The position numbers and the translations under genes were made by a program. From Rhizobium aethiopicum (GTDB lineage Bacteria; Pseudomonadota; Alphaproteobacteria; Rhizobiales; Rhizobiaceae): a stretch of DNA of 64,000 bases. How positions within the stretch are numbered: position 1 is the first letter of the stretch; each line of letters begins with the position of its first letter. The stretch is from the NCBI RefSeq assembly GCF_900094625.1, contig NZ_FMAJ01000001.1, forward strand, positions 248,001 to 312,000, given 5' to 3'. The notes under the pieces were generated by a model. It was not told the DNA's origin. It did no database searches and worked only from the letters and a program-made list of their open reading frames with translations. This document shows, in pieces, positions 17,424 through 26,802 of this stretch.

Positions 17424-18377
17424 ATGAAGACTATTCTGAAGAAGCTCGCCTGTGGCGTCGTCGCGGTCGGGATCGCTGCCTCGTGGTCCGTGGGGGTGAA
17501 AGCACAGGAGCAGCCGAGCATCATCGCCGTTACGCACGGCCAGGCGTCTGATCCGTTCTGGTCGATTGTCAAGAACGGCATGATGCAGGCGGCCAAGGAC
17601 AGCAATCTGAAGGTCGACTACCGCGCGCCGGAGACCTTCGACATGGTGGCGATGGCACAGCTCATCGAGGCCGCCGTCAACCAGAACCCCGCCGGTATCG
17701 TTGTCTCCAATCCCGATCCGGATGCTCTTGGCCCGGCAATCGAGAAGGCGGTCGCCGCCGGCATTCCCGTCATCTCGATGAACTCCGGCATCTCCGCTGC
17801 CGAAAAACTCGGCATCAAGCTGCATGTCGGCCAGGATGAGCAGCCGGCGGGCATCAAAGTCGGAGCGAAGCTGAAATCGCTCGGCCTCAAGCACGTCCTT
17901 TGCGTCAACCAGGAAGTCGGCAATGCAGCGCTCGATCAGCGCTGCGCCGGCACGGAGAAGGGATTCGAAGGCGGAAAGGTGACGGTTCTCCCGACTACGG
18001 CGGATCCCGCCGAGATCGAATCCAAGGTTCAGGCGGCACTGACCTCCGATCCGTCGATCGATCTCGTGCTCGGGCTCTCCGCTCCGCTGGTGGGTGAGCG
18101 TGCCGTTGCCGTCGTCGAAAAGATGGGCGCCGCCGACAAGGTGAAGGTCGCGTCATACGACCTTTCGGCGGGCTTCCTCAAGGCTGTCGCCGACGGCAAG
18201 GCCTTGTTTGCGGTCGATCAGCAACCCTACTTGCAGGGTTACCTACCAGTGACATTCCTCGCACTCAACGCCCGCTACGGGACGATGCCGGCAGGGAACG
18301 TCGCCTCCGGCCCGAGCTTCGTCGAAAAGGACACAGCCGCGCAGGTCATCGAAAAATCCTCCCAGGGCATCCGCTGA
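17424..18377 (+). CDS. Sugar ABC transporter periplasmic binding protein (RbsB/FrcB-like)
   Basis: 317 residues. A signal peptide (MKTILKKLACGVVAVGIAASW, cleavage near VKA-QEQ) is followed by a type I periplasmic binding fold with SIIAVTHGQASDPFWSIVKNGMMQAAKDS, GIVVSNPDPDALGPAIEKAVAAGIPVISMNSG and FAVDQQPYLQGYLPV. It delivers a sugar or polyol to the permease and ATPase genes that follow. The start follows GGAGGAGG (17411-17418). It is the first gene of the plus-strand operon and is preceded by tandem LacI-type operators. A stable hairpin after the stop may favour its higher expression. The ligand is unknown; neighbours suggest an inositol-like or rare sugar. Confidence 0.92.
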   Translation: MKTILKKLACGVVAVGIAASWSVGVKAQEQPSIIAVTHGQASDPFWSIVKNGMMQAAKDSNLKVDYRAPETFDMVAMAQLIEAAVNQNPAGIVVSNPDPDALGPAIEKAVAAGIPVISMNSGISAAEKLGIKLHVGQDEQPAGIKVGAKLKSLGLKHVLCVNQEVGNAALDQRCAGTEKGFEGGKVTVLPTTADPAEIESKVQAALTSDPSIDLVLGLSAPLVGERAVAVVEKMGAADKVKVASYDLSAGFLKAVADGKALFAVDQQPYLQGYLPVTFLALNARYGTMPAGNVASGPSFVEKDTAAQVIEKSSQGIR

Positions 18378-18389
18378 GCGGACGCCAAG

Positions 18390-18416
18390 GCAGTCCCCGT
18401 GAGCTGGGGGCTGCCA
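18390..18416 (+). promoter_or_regulatory. Intercistronic hairpin after the binding-protein gene
   Basis: GGCAGTCCCC (18390-18399) pairs with GGGGGCTGCC (18407-18416), ten pairs including one G-U. There is no U-tract. Hairpins at this place in binding-protein operons often protect the upstream message or cause partial termination, so that the binding protein is made in excess. Confidence 0.55.
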
Positions 18417-18503
18417 CCATCATTGCGAGCGGCGCAGGCATGACGACATCGTTCGCCCTGTGACCCGCCCGTACGGACAACGAATAATTCTTGAGGACCA
18501 ACC

Positions 18504-19625
18504 ATGACGCTGGCGAACGAACAGAACGGGGCTGCGACCCGATCAGATGAGCGCCTGAAAAAGGTTTCGATGGTGACCGCCCTGCTGCGGCGGCCTGAAC
18601 TTGGTGCGGTTGCCGGTCTGGTGCTTGTAACCATTTTCTTCTTTTTCACCGCCAATCCTGCGATGTTCACTCTGGCCGGGGTGATCAATTTCATGGCTCC
18701 GGCAGCGCAGCTTGGAATTCTCGCCATCGGTGCGGCCTTGCTGATGATCGGAGGGGAATTCGACCTTTCGATCGGATCGATGGTGGCGTTCGCCGGCCTC
18801 GTCTTCGGTACCGCCCTGATTGTGCTGCAACTTCCTCTGAGCGTCGCCATTCTGGCGGCGCTGGGCTTCGCCGTAGTGATCGGCGTGACCAACGCCCAGA
18901 TTACGATGCGAACGGGGCTTCCCTCGTTTATCGTCACGCTTGCCTTTCTCTTCATTCTTCGCGGCTTGACTCTGGTCGGCCTGAAATGGGCGAGCGGCGG
19001 CGCCACACAGCTGCGCGGAATGAAAGAGGCTGCGGGCGACAGCCCGCTCGCGCCGATCTTCTCGGGCGACGCCTTAACCGGGTTGTTCGCCTGGCTCGGC
19101 AGCCACGGGTTCATCGAGACCTTTCCGAACGGCCTTCCGAAAGTGGCGGGCATACCGGTCGAAATCCTGTGGTTCGTTGCAATCGCGCTCGTAGCGACCT
19201 GGGTGCTGCTCAGAACCCGTTTCGGCAACTGGATTTTCGCCGCCGGTGGCGACCCGCGGGCCGCGCGAAAGTCGGGCGTTCCGGTGGCCCGCGTGAAAAC
19301 CACGCTCTTCATCATAACCGCGCTCTGTGCAACGCTGGTGGCAATCCTCACCGTGCTGGACGCCGGCTCCACCGATGCTCGCCGTGGCTTTCAGAAGGAG
19401 TTCGAGGCGATTATCGCCGCGGTCATCGGCGGATGCCTGCTGACCGGCGGTTACGGCTCAGCGATCGGCGCCTTCTTCGGTTCCATCGTCTTCGGCATGG
19501 TTCTGATCGGCCTGACCTACACCTCGATCGATCAGGATTGGTATCTCGTCTTCCTCGGCGGCATGCTGCTGATCGCCGTCATCTTCAACAATGTCATTCG
19601 CAAACGCGTCACGGGAGAACGCTGA
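18504..19625 (+). CDS. Sugar ABC transporter permease (RbsC/FrcC-like)
   Basis: 373 residues with about eight to ten hydrophobic segments of the BPD_transp_2 family. Conserved stretches are [54 protein letters not shown] (the cytoplasmic loop contacting the ATPase) and [20 protein letters not shown]. It forms the inner-membrane channel for the sugar carried by the upstream binding protein. An insertion of about 50 residues (GGATQLRGM to VAGIPVEIL) between membrane segments is typical of FrcC-like permeases. Its stop overlaps the ATPase start (TGATG at 19623), indicating translational coupling. Confidence 0.93.
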   Translation: MTLANEQNGAATRSDERLKKVSMVTALLRRPELGAVAGLVLVTIFFFFTANPAMFTLAGVINFMAPAAQLGILAIGAALLMIGGEFDLSIGSMVAFAGLVFGTALIVLQLPLSVAILAALGFAVVIGVTNAQITMRTGLPSFIVTLAFLFILRGLTLVGLKWASGGATQLRGMKEAAGDSPLAPIFSGDALTGLFAWLGSHGFIETFPNGLPKVAGIPVEILWFVAIALVATWVLLRTRFGNWIFAAGGDPRAARKSGVPVARVKTTLFIITALCATLVAILTVLDAGSTDARRGFQKEFEAIIAAVIGGCLLTGGYGSAIGAFFGSIVFGMVLIGLTYTSIDQDWYLVFLGGMLLIAVIFNNVIRKRVTGER

Positions 19626-20413
19626 TGAGCACGTCTCAGACGCCACTTATCGAGGTCAGGAACCTCGTCAAGCACTTCGGATCAGTAATCGCCCTCAATG
19701 GCGTCTCCATGAGCGTGAAAGCAAATGAAGTGCTTTGTCTTCTCGGCGACAATGGCGCCGGCAAGTCCACCCTCATCAATACGCTGGCCGGCGTATATAA
19801 GCCGACGTCCGGAGATTTTCTGGTTGCAGGTCAGCCGCGGCTGTTTTCGGGTCCGCGTGATGCGCTCGACGCCGGAATCGCGACGGTCTACCAGGACCTC
19901 GCCATGATCCCGCTGATGTCGGTAACCCGGAATTTCTTCATGGGACGCGAGCCCTTGAAGGGCTTCGGACCCTTCAAAAACATGGATATGGAGCTGGCAG
20001 ACAGCGTCACGCGCGACGAGATGCACAGGATCGGTATCGACGTGCGTGATCCTCAGCAGGCAGTCGGCACACTGTCCGGCGGAGAACGCCAATGTGTCGC
20101 GATCGCCCGCGCCGTCTACTTCGGCGCCAAGGTTCTGATCCTCGACGAGCCGACTTCAGCGCTTGGCGTCGCCCAGACATCAATGGTTCTCAAATATGTT
20201 AGCCAAGTGCGCAATAGGGGGCTTGGCGTGATTTTCATTACGCACAACGTCCGCCACGCATACGCGGTCGGTGATCGCTTCACCGTGCTCAACCGGGGCC
20301 GAACTCTTGGCACCTATGCGAAAAGCGAAATCGGCATCGAGGCGCTGCAAAATCTGATGGCCGGCGGCAAGGAACTGCAGTCGCTGTCGGAAGAACTTGG
20401 CGGAACCATCTGA
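19625..20413 (+). CDS. Sugar ABC transporter ATP-binding protein (FrcA-like, single domain)
   Basis: 262 residues with one nucleotide-binding domain: Walker [10 protein letters not shown], signature TLSGGERQ, Walker [12 protein letters not shown] and switch FITHN. Most carbohydrate importers of this class (RbsA, XylG) have two fused domains of about 500 residues; a single domain with [11 protein letters not shown] is the FrcA pattern known from Sinorhizobium fructose uptake. It powers the importer as a homodimer. It overlaps the permease stop by one base. The open frame extends far upstream inside the permease, but [16 protein letters not shown] marks the true start. Confidence 0.92.
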   Translation: MSTSQTPLIEVRNLVKHFGSVIALNGVSMSVKANEVLCLLGDNGAGKSTLINTLAGVYKPTSGDFLVAGQPRLFSGPRDALDAGIATVYQDLAMIPLMSVTRNFFMGREPLKGFGPFKNMDMELADSVTRDEMHRIGIDVRDPQQAVGTLSGGERQCVAIARAVYFGAKVLILDEPTSALGVAQTSMVLKYVSQVRNRGLGVIFITHNVRHAYAVGDRFTVLNRGRTLGTYAKSEIGIEALQNLMAGGKELQSLSEELGGTI

Positions 20414-20501
20414 GCAACTGTTCCCGAACGCAATCCAGCCGGTGCGGCGCTTCAGTGCCGCTCCGAGCCGCAATGATATTCAAAACACAGGAAAACACCC
20501 C

Positions 20502-21296
20502 ATGACGACCGCCAGTAACTCTTCCTTCCCGCTTGCGGCCTGCGCCGAAATGCTGTGGCGCGACAAGCCGATCGAGTGGCGCGCGTCGCGCCTCAGGGAA
20601 ATGGGTTTCGGCGTCGGTCTCTGGAATTGGCCGGAGCACGACCTGAACAAATTGAAGGCGACAGGAGCGACGTTCACGATCATGAACGGATATCTGAGCG
20701 GTCGGCTGACGGACGACGAAGGCGCGGACGAACTTCTGAGGACCGCGCGGGAAACCGCGCACGTGGGAAAACGCCTCGGCGTTCAACGGCTCAATCTGCA
20801 TGGCACGGGGCTCGGAGATCGCGGGTTACCCGTGCAGCCGGTCGAAGTCGTTACGGGTGGGATGTGGCTGAAGGCGCGCGACACGCTCTGCCGCATCGTC
20901 GACCTTGCCGAAGAAGAAGAAGTTACGTTTACGCTCGAAAACCTCAATCTGCCGGTGGACCATCCCGGCGTGCCATTCGGACGCGCCGAGGACACGCTGG
21001 CGCTGGTCTCCAGCGTCGATCATCCCCGGCTCCGGCTCAACCTCGATCTTTACCATGCTCAGATCGGCGAGGGGAATTTGATCGAGCTTTGCCGGAAATG
21101 CCTGCCCTGGATCGGCGAAATTCAGGTCGCCGACGTGCCCGGCCGATGCGAACCTGGGACAGGCGAGGTGAACTGGAACGGCATAGCCAGGGCACTGAGC
21201 GCCATGGGTTATTCCGGCCCTGTCGGCATGGAGGCCTGGGCCGCCGGCGATCCGGACGCCGCGCTCGAAGCCTTCCGCGCTGCATTCACCCTCTAA
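20502..21296 (+). CDS. Hydroxypyruvate isomerase (Hyi)-like TIM barrel protein
   Basis: 264 residues of the xylose-isomerase-like superfamily. VTFTLENLN (Glu), LRLNLDLYHAQIGEG (Asp/His), IQVADVPGRCEPGTGEVNW and GMEAWAAGD (Glu) match the hydroxypyruvate isomerase / 2-oxo-tetronate isomerase family. The usual His in the VPGRHEPGTGE motif is Cys here. In this operon it may isomerise a keto sugar or inosose between the dehydrogenase and dehydratase steps (inference). It starts 88 bases after the ATPase gene with ACAGGAAAA in front, and 27 bases separate it from the IolG-like gene. Confidence 0.8.
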   Translation: MTTASNSSFPLAACAEMLWRDKPIEWRASRLREMGFGVGLWNWPEHDLNKLKATGATFTIMNGYLSGRLTDDEGADELLRTARETAHVGKRLGVQRLNLHGTGLGDRGLPVQPVEVVTGGMWLKARDTLCRIVDLAEEEEVTFTLENLNLPVDHPGVPFGRAEDTLALVSSVDHPRLRLNLDLYHAQIGEGNLIELCRKCLPWIGEIQVADVPGRCEPGTGEVNWNGIARALSAMGYSGPVGMEAWAAGDPDAALEAFRAAFTL

Positions 21297-21323
21297 ACGA
21301 TCTCAATCATACAGGACCTTCAA

Positions 21324-22343
21324 ATGCCCAAGACCAAATCCATCAATGTCGGCCTCATCGGTGCCGGCCGCATCGGATCTTTTCATGGTGAAACCATTGC
21401 CCGCCGCCTGGTCGATGCGGAGCTCGTTGCCATTGCAGATCCCGCGCCGGGTGCTGCCGGCAGATTGGCGGAGACACTCGATGTCGGTGCCTCCTACAGC
21501 GATGTCGCCGAGTTTCTTTGGCATCCCGGCCTCGACGCGGTGATCATCGCGACACCCGCCCGATTTCATACGAACGTTCTTGTGCAGGCGGCCGAGGCAG
21601 GCAAAGCCATCTTCTGCGAGAAACCAATGGCATTGACGCTCGAGGATGCCGATCGCGCGATCGCCGCGGCACGCGCGGCCGAGGTTCCGCTTCAGGTAGG
21701 CTTCAACCGGCGCTGGGATCAGTCTTTCGCGGAAGGACGCGCCGCCATTGACGCCGGGAAGATCGGTGCGCCGCAACTCATCCGCTCGCTCACACGTGAT
21801 CCCGGTCCCTTCGGCGCCGATCCCGACCGCATCCCGCCAGGGACCATCTTCTACGAAACGCTCATCCACGACTTCGACACCTTGCTCTGGCTCAACCCGG
21901 GAGCAAAACCAGTCGAGGTCTTTGCGGTCGCGGACGCGCTCATTCGCCCGGACGCCAGGGAGAAGGGCTTCCTTGATACGGCCGTCGTGACCATTCGTTT
22001 CGACAACGGCTCCATTGCGGTTGCCGAAGCCAACTTCTCGGCGCTCTACGGTTACGACATCCGCGGTGAGGTGTTTGGCTCCGCCGGCATGGTGACGATG
22101 GGGGACGTCAGGCGTTCCAGCATGACCCTGTTCGATGGAAGCGGTGTCTCGAACAACACCTGGCGGCGTGACACCGCTCATTTCATCAAGGGTTACACGG
22201 CACAGCTCGCCGCGTTCGTACAGTCCGTTCGCAACGGCAAACTTACCCAAGGACCGACTGGAGATGATGCCCGTAATGCGCTGGCGATTGCGCTCGCCAG
22301 CATCGAATCGGTCTCACGGAAACAGCCTGTCGCCATTGTATAG
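21324..22343 (+). CDS. Gfo/Idh/MocA family dehydrogenase, IolG-like
   Basis: 339 residues. The N-terminal Rossmann motif is GLIGAGRIGSFHGETIA. The catalytic lysine lies in CEKPMALTLEDAD near residue 98, and YETLIHDFDTLLWL supplies the catalytic Asp/His pair. The overall pattern resembles myo-inositol 2-dehydrogenase (IolG), which oxidises a ring or sugar hydroxyl with NAD(P)+. Together with the IolE-like protein across the intergenic region it would give an oxidise-then-dehydrate sequence. The substrate is not proven; scyllo-inositol or another polyol is possible. It is the last intact gene of the operon, followed by a hairpin and an RpiR relic. Confidence 0.87.
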   Translation: MPKTKSINVGLIGAGRIGSFHGETIARRLVDAELVAIADPAPGAAGRLAETLDVGASYSDVAEFLWHPGLDAVIIATPARFHTNVLVQAAEAGKAIFCEKPMALTLEDADRAIAAARAAEVPLQVGFNRRWDQSFAEGRAAIDAGKIGAPQLIRSLTRDPGPFGADPDRIPPGTIFYETLIHDFDTLLWLNPGAKPVEVFAVADALIRPDAREKGFLDTAVVTIRFDNGSIAVAEANFSALYGYDIRGEVFGSAGMVTMGDVRRSSMTLFDGSGVSNNTWRRDTAHFIKGYTAQLAAFVQSVRNGKLTQGPTGDDARNALAIALASIESVSRKQPVAIV

Positions 22344-22351
22344 CACTTCGA

Positions 22352-22371
22352 TGCGCCGCTTCTGCGGCGCA
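22352..22371 (+). terminator. Strong hairpin at the operon end
   Basis: TGCGCCGC (22352-22359) and GCGGCGCA (22364-22371) pair perfectly around a TTCT loop, nine bases after the IolG-like stop. The following sequence is only weakly T-rich, so termination efficiency is uncertain. Confidence 0.5.
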
Positions 22372-22396
22372 CCTCATTCCCAAGCGGAGCACGCCA

Positions 22397-22686
22397 ATGG
22401 ATCCGAACAGCACGCTGAAGCGGCCGAGCGACATCGGTAAACTGAAGAGCATGATCGCCGCGGTCTGCGGCTTCCGGAGCAGCAGGAGCGGGTAGCACGG
22501 ATCGCCCTTGCCCGGCCTGAGATGATCGCCTTCGGAACCATCAGCTCCGTCGCCGTCGCGTGCCACGTTTCTCCCTCGACGGTTGCGCGTGTCGCCACCT
22601 CTCTCGGCTTCGACAGCTTCAAGCAGTTCCAAGCGTGCTTCCGCCAGCACTTGCGAAACAGGTCAGCGAGTGCTGGTTATCCGTGA
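22397..22686 (+). pseudogene. RpiR-family regulator remnant, frameshifted and truncated
   Basis: The ATG at 22397 opens MDPNSTLKRPSDIGKLKSM and then IAAV. At about 22465 the similarity passes to another frame: LPEQQERVARIALARPEMIA, then SSVAVACHVSPSTVARVATS and LGFDSFKQFQACFRQHLRN. This is the complete N-terminal HTH_6 domain of RpiR regulators. One missing base near 22461-22470 would account for the shift, and the sugar-phosphate-binding SIS domain is absent, since the frame stops at 22684-22686. In rhizobia RpiR proteins often control inositol genes, which fits the neighbouring IolE/IolG-like genes. It is probably non-functional. Confidence 0.75.
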
Positions 22687-22707
22687 ATCTCTTGATCGAA
22701 AGCCGGC

Positions 22708-25020
22708 TTATGCCGGCTGCGATGCCTCGACGACGGCGAGGGCGGCCATGTTGACCACGCCGCGGGAGGTGACCGAGGGAGCGAGAATGTGAGCGGGCAT
22801 GGCGGTGCCAAGCAGAATCGGACCGACATGCAGCCCATCCGTCATCGACTTCACCACGCCGAAGGTGATGTTGGCGGCGTCGAGGTTCGGGAAGACTAGC
22901 AGGTTCGCCTCGTCGTGCAGCGTCGTATCCGGCATGACGCGCTTGCGCAGCGCTTCGGTGATGGCGCTTTCGCCGTGCATTTCGCCATCGACCTCAAGAT
23001 CAGGCGCGGTTTCGCGAACGAGCTGCAGGGCGTTGCGCATCTTCGTCGCACTCTCGGACTCGCGTGAGCCGAAGTTGGAGTGCGAGACAAGCGCGGCGCG
23101 CGGAGTGATGCCGAAGCGGCGGATTTCCTCCGCCGCAAGCACTGTTGCCTCGGCAACCTCTTCTGCGCTCGGGTTGAAGGTGACGTAGGTGTCGGTGAAG
23201 AAAGTGGCGCCGCGCTGCGAGATCATGAGGCTGAGGGCGGAGAAATCACGGACGTCCTTGCGCTTGCCGATGATCTGGCGGACGTCGCGCAGGTGCTTCT
23301 CGTACCGGCCTTCCAGGCCGCAGATCAGCGCATCGGCCTCGCCGCGCCGCAGCGCCAGCGCGCCGATGACGGTCGTGTTGGTACGCACGATCGTACGGGC
23401 GGCTTCCGGAATGACACCGCGGCGGCCGACGAGCGAGAAATAGAGATCGACATATTCACGGAAGCGCGGGTCGTCTTCCGGATTGATGACCTCGAAATCC
23501 TGCAGCGGCCGTATCCGCAGGCCGTAGCGCTTGAGACGCGTCTCGATGACCTGCGGGCGGCCGATCAGGATCGGCTTGGCAAGGCCTTCCTCGAGCAGCA
23601 CCTGGGCGGCGCGCAGCACGCGCTCATCCTCGCCTTCGGAGAAGATGACGCGCTTGCGCTCGGCTGCCTTGGCCGCGGTAAAGATCGGCTTCATGACGAA
23701 GCCGGAGCGGAAGACGAAGCGGTTCAGCTGGTCGAGATAGGCGTCGAAATCCTGGATCGGACGGCGCGCCACGCCGCTCTGTTCGGCTGCTTTGGCGACC
23801 GCGGGGGCGATGCGCAGGATGAGGCGCGGGTCGAAGGGCGAGGGGATCAGGTAATCCGGGCCGAAGACCGGAGTCTCGCCCGAATAGGCGCGGGCGGCGA
23901 CGTCGGACGGCTCTTCGCGGGCGAGTGCTGCGATGGCGCGCACGGCCGCCATCTTCATTTCCTCGTTGATCGTCTCGGCGCCGCAATCGAGCGCGCCGCG
24001 GAAGATATAGGGGAAGCAGAGGACGTTGTTGACCTGGTTGGCGAAATCCGAGCGGCCCGTGCAGATCATCGCATCGGGTCGAGCAGCGCGGGCGAGATCC
24101 GGCATGATCTCAGGCGTCGGATTGGCGAGCGCCATGATCAGCGGCTTGTCGGCCATCTGCGCCAGCAACTCCGGCTTCAGGACGCCAGCGGCCGACAGGC
24201 CGAGGAAGACGTCAGCGCCACCGATATTCTCGGCGAGCGTGCGCGTCTCGCTCTTCTGAGCGTAGACGGCTTTCCATTCGTCCATCAGCTCGGTGCGGCC
24301 CTCATAGACCAGGCCTTCGAGATCGTGGACCCAGATATTTTCGCGTTTGGCGCCGAGGATCACCAGAAGATTGAGGCACGCGAGTGCTGCGGCACCCGCG
24401 CCGGAGGCGACGATTTTGACGTTCTCGATCGCCTTGCCGGCGAGTTCCAGCCCGTTCAGGATCGCGGCGGCGACGATGATCGCCGTGCCGTGCTGGTCGT
24501 CGTGGAAGACCGGGATTTTCATCTTCTCGCGCAGGCGACGCTCGACCTCGAAACATTCCGGCGCCTTGATGTCTTCGAGGTTGATGCCGCCGAAGGTCGG
24601 CTCCAGCGAGCTTACGGTCGAGACCATCTGGTCGACGCTTGCCGCGTCGATCTCGATATCGAAAACGTCGATGCCGGCGAATTTCTTGAAGAGCACGGCC
24701 TTGCCCTCCATGACCGGTTTGGAGGCGAGCGGGCCGATGTTGCCGAGGCCGAGCACGGCGGTGCCGTTGGAAATGACGGCGACGAGATTGGCGCGCGAGG
24801 TATATTCGGCCGCCATTTCGGGATCGTCGCGAATGGCAAGGCAGGGGGCGGCAACGCCGGGCGAATAGGCGAGCGCGAGGTCACGCTGGTTGCCGAGCGG
24901 CTTGGTCGCCTGGATCTCCAGCTTGCCGGGGCGGGGATAGCGATGGAAGAAGAGCGCCTGTTCGTCGAGATCGCCGCTCGGTGCGTTCTTGTCCGTCTTG
25001 GATTTATCCTGGTGATCCAT
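22708..25020 (-). CDS. maeB: NADP-dependent malic enzyme with C-terminal phosphotransacetylase-like domain
   Basis: 770 residues, the chimeric form known as Tme in Sinorhizobium. The N-terminal malic enzyme domain (to about residue 430) has LALAYSPGVAAPC, NGTAVLGLGNIGPLASKPVMEGK, KIPVFHDDQHGTAII, ASGAGAAALACLNLL and IMALANPTPEIMPD. The C-terminal part (about 440-770) resembles phosphotransacetylase: VIFSEGEDERVLRAAQVLLEEG and HVGPILLGTAMPAHIL. It decarboxylates malate to pyruvate, supplying NADPH and acetyl-CoA precursors during growth on dicarboxylates. The Pta-like part is thought to be regulatory rather than catalytic. I set the start at 25020, after GGAGGCGG. Confidence 0.95.
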   Translation of the reverse strand: MDHQDKSKTDKNAPSGDLDEQALFFHRYPRPGKLEIQATKPLGNQRDLALAYSPGVAAPCLAIRDDPEMAAEYTSRANLVAVISNGTAVLGLGNIGPLASKPVMEGKAVLFKKFAGIDVFDIEIDAASVDQMVSTVSSLEPTFGGINLEDIKAPECFEVERRLREKMKIPVFHDDQHGTAIIVAAAILNGLELAGKAIENVKIVASGAGAAALACLNLLVILGAKRENIWVHDLEGLVYEGRTELMDEWKAVYAQKSETRTLAENIGGADVFLGLSAAGVLKPELLAQMADKPLIMALANPTPEIMPDLARAARPDAMICTGRSDFANQVNNVLCFPYIFRGALDCGAETINEEMKMAAVRAIAALAREEPSDVAARAYSGETPVFGPDYLIPSPFDPRLILRIAPAVAKAAEQSGVARRPIQDFDAYLDQLNRFVFRSGFVMKPIFTAAKAAERKRVIFSEGEDERVLRAAQVLLEEGLAKPILIGRPQVIETRLKRYGLRIRPLQDFEVINPEDDPRFREYVDLYFSLVGRRGVIPEAARTIVRTNTTVIGALALRRGEADALICGLEGRYEKHLRDVRQIIGKRKDVRDFSALSLMISQRGATFFTDTYVTFNPSAEEVAEATVLAAEEIRRFGITPRAALVSHSNFGSRESESATKMRNALQLVRETAPDLEVDGEMHGESAITEALRKRVMPDTTLHDEANLLVFPNLDAANITFGVVKSMTDGLHVGPILLGTAMPAHILAPSVTSRGVVNMAALAVVEASQPA

Positions 25021-25291
25021 TGCCGCCTCCGTGCACGTCTTTTTCTGGAGTTCCCTCCATACATCAATCGGATACGGGCGACAGTATGGAAATGAGGGCC
25101 GAGAGAAGTTTTCGTCGAGAGGGTATGCCGTGGATACCCCTCTGCCCCACCGAGCCTGCGGTCGAGCCACCGGTCTTGACTCGTCCTTCGGACCCGCGCC
25201 GGACTAATCCTTTTGAAAACTTGTTTGACGCCCCTCGCAAGCGCAAGATGCCGACCGCGGCGGTGCGGGGCGCCGGCGCATGGAGGAAATC

Positions 25292-26731
25292 ATGGACAAT
25301 TTGAACCTGACGACCCTGCAACGGGGTCAGACGATGGTCGATGACGTGGCCATGGATGCGTTTGCCGCCGGATTTCGGGGCAGTCTCCTGACCAATAAAG
25401 ACATGGACTACAACGAAGCGCGGGCGATCTGGAATGCGATGATCGATCGGCGGCCGGGCCTGATTGCGCGTTGCGCGGGGGCGGCCGACGTCGTGCGGTC
25501 GGTGCGCTTTGCGCGCGATAACAATCTGCTCGTTTCGGTGCGCGGCGGCGGACACGGCATTGCCGGCAATGCGATGTGCGAGGGCGGTGTCGTCATCGAT
25601 ATGTCACCGATGAAATCGGTGCGAGTGGACCTTGAGACCCGCCGCGCCAGGATCGAACCGGGCGCCACGCTCGGCGACGTCGACAAAGAAACGCTTGCCT
25701 TCGGGCTGGTGCTGCCGACCGGCATCAATTCCACGACGGGTATTGCCGGCCTGACACTTGGTGGCGGTTTCGGCTGGCTCACCCGAAAATTCGGGCTGAC
25801 GCTCGATAACCTGATTTCGGTTGATGTGGTGACTGCCGATGGCGAGCTGGTCAAGGCAAGCGAGACGGACAGGCCGGACCTCTTCTGGGCGCTGCGCGGC
25901 GGCGGCGGCAATTTCGGCGTCGTGACTTCCTTTGAATTTCAGCTCAACCCGCTCCATCACGAGGTTTTCGCCGGGCTGGTCGTGCATCCCTTCGAGGATG
26001 CGGAAAAGGTGCTCAGGGAATATCGGCAGGCGCTGGAGGCCGCACCCGACGAGCTGACCTGCTGGGTGGTGATGCGCCAGGCGCCGCCGCTGCCGTTCCT
26101 GCCGGCCGAATGGCACGGCAAGGAGATCGTGGTGCTGGCCATGTGTTATTGCGGAGACATGGCGGCGGGTGAAAAGGCGGCGGCGAGATTGCGCGGGATC
26201 GGAAAGCCGATCGCCGACATTGTCGGTCCGATGCCGTTCATCGGCTGGCAGCAGGCATTTGACCCGCTTCTGACGCCCGGCGCGCGCAACTATTGGAAGA
26301 GCCAGGATTTCGCTTCGCTTTCGGATCCGGCGATCGAGGTTCTCCTCAATGCGGTGCGTGGGCTGCCAGGGCCGGAATGCGAAATATTCATCGGCCATGT
26401 CGGCGGTGCTGCCGGCCGCGTTCCAAACGAGGCCACCGCATTTCCGCAGCGCAGTTCGCATTTCGTCATGAACGTGCATGCGCGCTGGCGGGAGCCCGTG
26501 ATGGACGCAGGCTGCATCGGCTGGGCGCGCAAACTCTTCGAAGCCACCAAACCGCATGCAGTCGGCACGGCCTACATCAATTTCATGCCTGAGGACGAGA
26601 CCGATCGGGTCGAAACGGCTTACGGCGCCAATTACGCCCGGCTTGCCGAAATCAAGCTGCGCTATGATCCGGATAATCTTTTCCGCATGAACCAGAACGT
26701 GAAGCCGATGGCGGCCGTTCGGGCTGGGTGA
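25292..26731 (+). CDS. FAD-linked oxidase of the berberine-bridge (BBE) type
   Basis: 479 residues. The FAD_binding_4 domain (about 40-200) contains VSVRGGGHGIAGNAM, whose His is the usual 8-alpha-histidyl flavin attachment site, GLTLGGGFGWLTRKFGLTLDNL and LRGGGGNFGVVTSFEFQL. The C-terminal BBE motif is YGANYARLAEIKLRYDPDNLFRMNQN. The position that often carries a second, cysteinyl flavin link appears to be Leu (GLVLPTG), so attachment may be through His alone. The substrate is unknown; family members oxidise sugars, alcohols or secondary metabolites. I chose the ATG at 25292 because GGAGGAAAT lies just before it; an ATG at 25280 overlaps that site. It is monocistronic. Confidence 0.88.
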   Translation: MDNLNLTTLQRGQTMVDDVAMDAFAAGFRGSLLTNKDMDYNEARAIWNAMIDRRPGLIARCAGAADVVRSVRFARDNNLLVSVRGGGHGIAGNAMCEGGVVIDMSPMKSVRVDLETRRARIEPGATLGDVDKETLAFGLVLPTGINSTTGIAGLTLGGGFGWLTRKFGLTLDNLISVDVVTADGELVKASETDRPDLFWALRGGGGNFGVVTSFEFQLNPLHHEVFAGLVVHPFEDAEKVLREYRQALEAAPDELTCWVVMRQAPPLPFLPAEWHGKEIVVLAMCYCGDMAAGEKAAARLRGIGKPIADIVGPMPFIGWQQAFDPLLTPGARNYWKSQDFASLSDPAIEVLLNAVRGLPGPECEIFIGHVGGAAGRVPNEATAFPQRSSHFVMNVHARWREPVMDAGCIGWARKLFEATKPHAVGTAYINFMPEDETDRVETAYGANYARLAEIKLRYDPDNLFRMNQNVKPMAAVRAG

Positions 26732-26802
26732 CGGTGGCAAATCTCACGTCTGGGACGCGATAGGAAAGCTATTGAAATTCAGCATGGACGCGAAATTGGA
26801 AA

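Noticed and set aside
23080..25095. A 671-codon plus-strand open frame
   Set aside because: Antisense shadow of the malic enzyme, which has clear motifs on the minus strand.
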